Program-made: the position numbers and the translations under genes
Source of the DNA: Schleiferiaceae bacterium
GTDB lineage: Bacteria; Bacteroidota; Bacteroidia; Flavobacteriales; Schleiferiaceae
Direction of reading: 5' to 3'
Assembly: GCA_030831045.1 (NCBI GenBank)
Contig: JAURMB010000024.1
Span: 1 to 10,796 of the forward strand
Length of the DNA stretch: 10,796 nt
The notes under the pieces: model-generated
Database searches by the model: none
The model's input: only the letters and a program-made list of their open reading frames with translations
Told to the model about the DNA's origin: nothing
Shown: piece after piece, positions 8,453 through 10,796 of the stretch
Numbering within the stretch: the first letter of the stretch is position 1
Layout: every line of letters starts with the position of its first letter

Positions 8453-9213
8453 GTTCCGTCGAAAACGCGGGCAATCGGCCCCGTGAGTACTATATCGGTG
8501 AAGCCTTCGTCGGTCGGCGTGAACGCCACCTCGAGCTGACCGCCGAGGGCATCGAGAATGATTGGGCTGGGTAAGCCCCACTGCAGGTGGGCAACCAGCG
8601 CCGAGGCGACCGCTCCCGTTCCGCAGCTCAAGGTCTCGTCTTCGACGCCGCGCTCGTAGGTTCGCATCGCGCACCCACCCTCGCGAGCGGCAAGCCAATT
8701 GATGTTGGCTCCGCCCGACTCAGCGTACACGCCGTAGCGAAGGGTTCTCCCCTCCCCGATTGCCTCGACCGACTCGAGGTCGCTGGCAAGGACCACGTGG
8801 TGCGGCGAACCGGTATTCACAAACCAGCCGCCGTGCTGGCGCTGAGGGCGCGGTGCATCGGCAAACTGAACCGAAACGCGGCCGTCGCCGTGCCAGACGG
8901 CTTCGTGCGTTCCGTCGGCTGCCGCAAACCTGCAGCGCGTTCCTTCGAAGAGGCCTAGCGAACGCGCATAGTCTACGGCACAGCGCGATCCGTTTCCGCA
9001 CAGAGACCCCAAACGGCCGTCGGCGTTGTAGTAGTCTACGCGAAAGTCGACGCCTTGCGCTGGCCCTACGACCATAAATCCGTCGGCGCCCACACCGTAG
9101 CGGCGGTGGCAGATTTCGGCGACCAAAATGGCAGGCCAAGTCGCTTCAAATGAACCGGATACAACCACGAAGTCGTTGCCGCTGCCGTGGTACTTGACAA
9201 AACGTCGGAACAT
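8440..9213 (-). CDS. dapF: Diaminopimelate epimerase
   Basis: The product is 257 residues, starting with ATG at 9213 (MFRRFVKYHGSGNDFV) and ending with TAA at 8442-8440. Known role: cofactor-free, two-base interconversion of LL- and meso-diaminopimelate in the cytoplasm, supplying lysine and the peptidoglycan cross-linking residue. Both catalytic cysteines are present in their motifs: Cys72 in SLCGNGSRC and Cys197 in DETLSCGTG. Other family signatures are GSGNDF (10-15), YGVGADG (39-45), NTGSPHHV (133-140), GGANINW (167-173) and YERGVEDETLSCGTG (186-200). The length is slightly under the ~270 residues of enterobacterial enzymes, with no motif missing. It is the first gene of the minus-strand operon. 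Its 3' end overlaps the acetyltransferase start by 13 bp, and it diverges from htrA across a 72-bp gap. Confidence 0.96.
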   Translation of the reverse strand: MFRRFVKYHGSGNDFVVVSGSFEATWPAILVAEICHRRYGVGADGFMVVGPAQGVDFRVDYYNADGRLGSLCGNGSRCAVDYARSLGLFEGTRCRFAAADGTHEAVWHGDGRVSVQFADAPRPQRQHGGWFVNTGSPHHVVLASDLESVEAIGEGRTLRYGVYAESGGANINWLAAREGGCAMRTYERGVEDETLSCGTGAVASALVAHLQWGLPSPIILDALGGQLEVAFTPTDEGFTDIVLTGPIARVFDGTWTA

Positions 9214-9285
9214 ACTGCGAATGTAGGCCGTGGAACAGTTTTTGGATTCGGTCCCCCCGTCATTTAACGATTAAATCCAAACGAC
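9214..9285. promoter_or_regulatory. Divergent dapF/htrA intergenic region with nested inverted repeats
   Basis: These 72 bp must hold the promoters for dapF (leftward) and htrA (rightward). TTTGGATT (9241-9248) and its exact reverse complement AATCCAAA (9274-9281) form an 8-bp dyad. Inside it lies a second dyad, ATTTAA-CGA-TTAAAT (9262-9276). Each outer arm gives a TTTG, on opposite strands, resembling the -33 TTTG element of Bacteroidota promoters. A good -7 TAnnTTTG match is missing at the right spacing for either gene. The nearest is TACATTCG on the minus strand (9225-9218), very close to the dapF ATG. No Shine-Dalgarno precedes either start. Exact promoter positions are not supported. Confidence 0.45.
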
Positions 9286-10734
9286 ATGACCCAGACTAAA
9301 GTATTCGCTGCTTTCGCAGGAATCGCACTCACTGCCGGACTCGGCGGGGCTGCGCTGTACGACGCCTTCCGCGCTCCGTCCTCGTCGAGTGCCCTTTGGA
9401 ATGAATCCCATGCCCGCCTCGTGGCGGACCACCCCGCGCTCGTTTCGTCTACGGATTTCAGCGCGGCGGCCGAAACGGCCGTGCACGCGGTCGTCCACGT
9501 TAAAACCTCGGTCGAACAGGGCTACACGTTTAACCCTTTTCAGGACTTCTTTTTCGGATTCGGCAACACGCCCCAAATGCAGCCGCGCATCGTCCAAGGT
9601 TCCGGTTCGGGCGTCATTCTGAGTGCCGACGGCTACATCGTTACCAACAACCACGTGATTGACAAGGCCAAAGAAGTCAAAGTCAGCCTCAACAACAACA
9701 AAGAATACGTAGCCAAGGTGGTCGGCGTCGACCCCACCACCGACTTGGCGGTGCTCAAAATTGAGGCCGAAAACTTGCCGACGTTGGCCTTCGCCAACAG
9801 CGACGACCTGCGCCTGGGCGAATGGGTGCTGGCCGTGGGCAATCCGTTTAACCTCAACAGCACCGTGACCGCCGGAATCATCAGCGCCAAAGGCCGGAGC
9901 ATCAACATCATCGACAACCAGTCCGCCATCGAGGCCTTCATTCAAACCGACGCCGTGGTGAATCCTGGCAATTCGGGCGGAGCCTTGATTAACACGCGCG
10001 GCGACCTCATCGGAATCAACACGGCCATTTCCACGCGCACAGGTAGCTACGAGGGCTACAGTTTTGCGGTTCCGGCCAACATCGTGCGCAAGGTGGTGGA
10101 CGACTTGACCAAGTACGGCGTCGTGCAGCGCGCCTACCTCGGCGTGAACATCGCCGACATCACCCCCGAGCTGGCCAAGGAACTCAGCATCAAAGAGAGC
10201 CAGGGAGTGTACATCTCCGACGTCACCGAGGGCGGGGCGGCGGCCGAAGCCGGAATGAAGAAGGGCGACGTACTCGTGCAGGCCGGCGGAAAGTCCGTGA
10301 AAAAGATGTCTGAATTGCTCGAAGTAATCGGCAGCCGCAGACCGGGCGACAAGCTCAGCGTCGTGGTGCTGCGCGACGGAAAAGAAAAGGTCTTCAACGT
10401 CACCCTTCGCAACCGCCAAGGCAATACCGAAGTGCTGAAGAAAGAAGACGTGACGACGCTGACGACGCTGGGCGCCACCTTCGAACCGCTCTCGCCGAAC
10501 GACAAGGCGCGCTTCGGGCTGCGGACCGGGGTCAAAATCGTGAATCCGGGCGACGGAAAACTCGCCGCCGCCGGAGTGCCCGCCGGATTTATTCTGGTCA
10601 AGCTTAACAACAAGCTGGTCTCGAGCGCTGAAGAAGTCGCCAAGATTTTGGGCGAGCTCGGTCCCGGCGACGGCGTGCTGATTCAAGGCTACCGCCCCAA
10701 CGGACGCGCTGAGGTTTTTGCCTTCGCCCTCTAG
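9286..10734 (+). CDS. HtrA/DegP-family periplasmic serine endoprotease with two PDZ domains
   Basis: The product is 482 residues from the ATG at 9286, ending with TAG at 10732-10734. An N-terminal hydrophobic stretch (~5-24, VFAAFAGIALTAGLGGAALY) acts as signal peptide or membrane anchor. The trypsin-like domain (~55-275) has an intact triad: His123 (TNNHVI), Asp153 (TTDLAVLK) and Ser230 (NPGNSGGAL). An aromatic LA-loop region (FNPFQDFFFGFG, 82-93) precedes the conserved GSGSGVI. PDZ1 covers ~282-375 (YLGVNI ... GGAAAEAGMKKGDVL) and PDZ2 ~396-480. The linker holds a 9-bp tandem repeat (10451-10468) that gives TTLTTL. Known role: protease/chaperone for misfolded envelope proteins. It stands alone on this strand, divergent from dapF. 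It could be called degP, degQ or htrA; sequence alone does not separate these, so no symbol is given. Confidence 0.95.
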   Translation: MTQTKVFAAFAGIALTAGLGGAALYDAFRAPSSSSALWNESHARLVADHPALVSSTDFSAAAETAVHAVVHVKTSVEQGYTFNPFQDFFFGFGNTPQMQPRIVQGSGSGVILSADGYIVTNNHVIDKAKEVKVSLNNNKEYVAKVVGVDPTTDLAVLKIEAENLPTLAFANSDDLRLGEWVLAVGNPFNLNSTVTAGIISAKGRSINIIDNQSAIEAFIQTDAVVNPGNSGGALINTRGDLIGINTAISTRTGSYEGYSFAVPANIVRKVVDDLTKYGVVQRAYLGVNIADITPELAKELSIKESQGVYISDVTEGGAAAEAGMKKGDVLVQAGGKSVKKMSELLEVIGSRRPGDKLSVVVLRDGKEKVFNVTLRNRQGNTEVLKKEDVTTLTTLGATFEPLSPNDKARFGLRTGVKIVNPGDGKLAAAGVPAGFILVKLNNKLVSSAEEVAKILGELGPGDGVLIQGYRPNGRAEVFAFAL

Positions 10735-10740
10735 GCATTC

Positions 10741-10767
10741 GCCTTGGGAGGCTCCCAGGCCGGTTTT
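10741..10767 (+). terminator. Probable intrinsic terminator after htrA
   Basis: GCC (10741-10743) pairs with GGC (10758-10760), and TGGG (10745-10748) pairs with CCCA (10754-10757), with one bulged T and a five-base loop. A short T-run (TTTT, 10764-10767) follows after CGG. The stem begins 6 bp after the htrA stop, where a terminator is expected. The T-run is short and slightly offset, so the call is moderate. Confidence 0.5.
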
Positions 10768-10796
10768 GCGTGGACTAAGTGTCCAAAATACGCAAA
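10765..10796. repeat. Inverted repeat at the window end
   Basis: TTTGCGT (10765-10771) is the exact reverse complement of ACGCAAA (10790-10796), and nested inside are GGAC (10772-10775) and GTCC (10781-10784). The right arm has an extra AAAAT between inner and outer pairs. The structure touches the window edge, so it may extend further. It could be a second terminator stem or an operator for the next gene. Confidence 0.5.

Noticed and set aside
8453..8698. N-terminal extension of the GNAT protein from an upstream start at 8698
   Set aside because: The extra residues lie wholly within dapF, are Arg-rich, and do not resemble any GNAT N-terminus; the ATG at 8452 fits the family start.
9271..10686. 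471-codon open frame on the minus strand opposite htrA
   Set aside because: It mirrors the codon pattern of a fully intact HtrA with complete catalytic triad and PDZ domains. Its translation shows no recognisable domain, so it is a GC-rich antisense shadow.
1..10796. Search for CRISPR arrays, tRNA/rRNA genes, insertion sequences, phage or defence genes
   Set aside because: No regularly spaced repeats, cloverleaf-like segments, transposase or integrase motifs, or nuclease/toxin signatures were recognised on either strand by eye.

Overview
The window comes from a GC-rich member of the Bacteroidota. The strongest evidence is the C-terminal type IX secretion (T9SS) type A sorting domain on the large first gene, because this system is confined to that phylum and close relatives. 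Supporting signs are the absence of Shine-Dalgarno motifs before the starts I checked, a Bacteroidota-style two-PDZ HtrA, and the dapF / acetyltransferase / mltG grouping. Genus and species cannot be read from this sequence.

Layout. Bases 2-4282 (+) hold the 3' part of a very large secreted, multi-domain surface protein that is cut off by the window start. It has alternating beta-sandwich modules of MAM / 'choice-of-anchor' type and CARDB-like spacers, and ends in a T9SS sorting domain. A strong hairpin terminator (4311-4348) separates it from clpB (4393-6960, +), an intact 855-residue disaggregase. A three-gene minus-strand operon runs tail-to-tail against clpB: dapF (9213-8440), a GNAT acetyltransferase (8452-7952) and mltG (7955-6957). 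dapF and the GNAT gene overlap by 13 bp, the GNAT and mltG genes overlap by 4 bp (GTGA), and mltG and clpB share a CTAG tetranucleotide that supplies both stop codons. A 72-bp divergent region (9214-9285) with nested inverted repeats separates dapF from htrA (9286-10734, +), an intact periplasmic serine protease/chaperone. Two dyads follow htrA and run to the window end.

Functionally, the middle of the window is housekeeping: envelope building (DapF for meso-diaminopimelate/lysine, MltG for glycan-strand cleavage) beside protein quality control in the cytoplasm (ClpB) and periplasm (HtrA). The accessory part is the surface protein. No tRNA, rRNA, CRISPR array, transposase or phage gene was seen. 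I found no convincing new system; the points worth a second look are gene-overlap architecture, small dyads in the intergenic gaps, an exact repeat inside the GNAT cofactor loop, and the modular surface protein.
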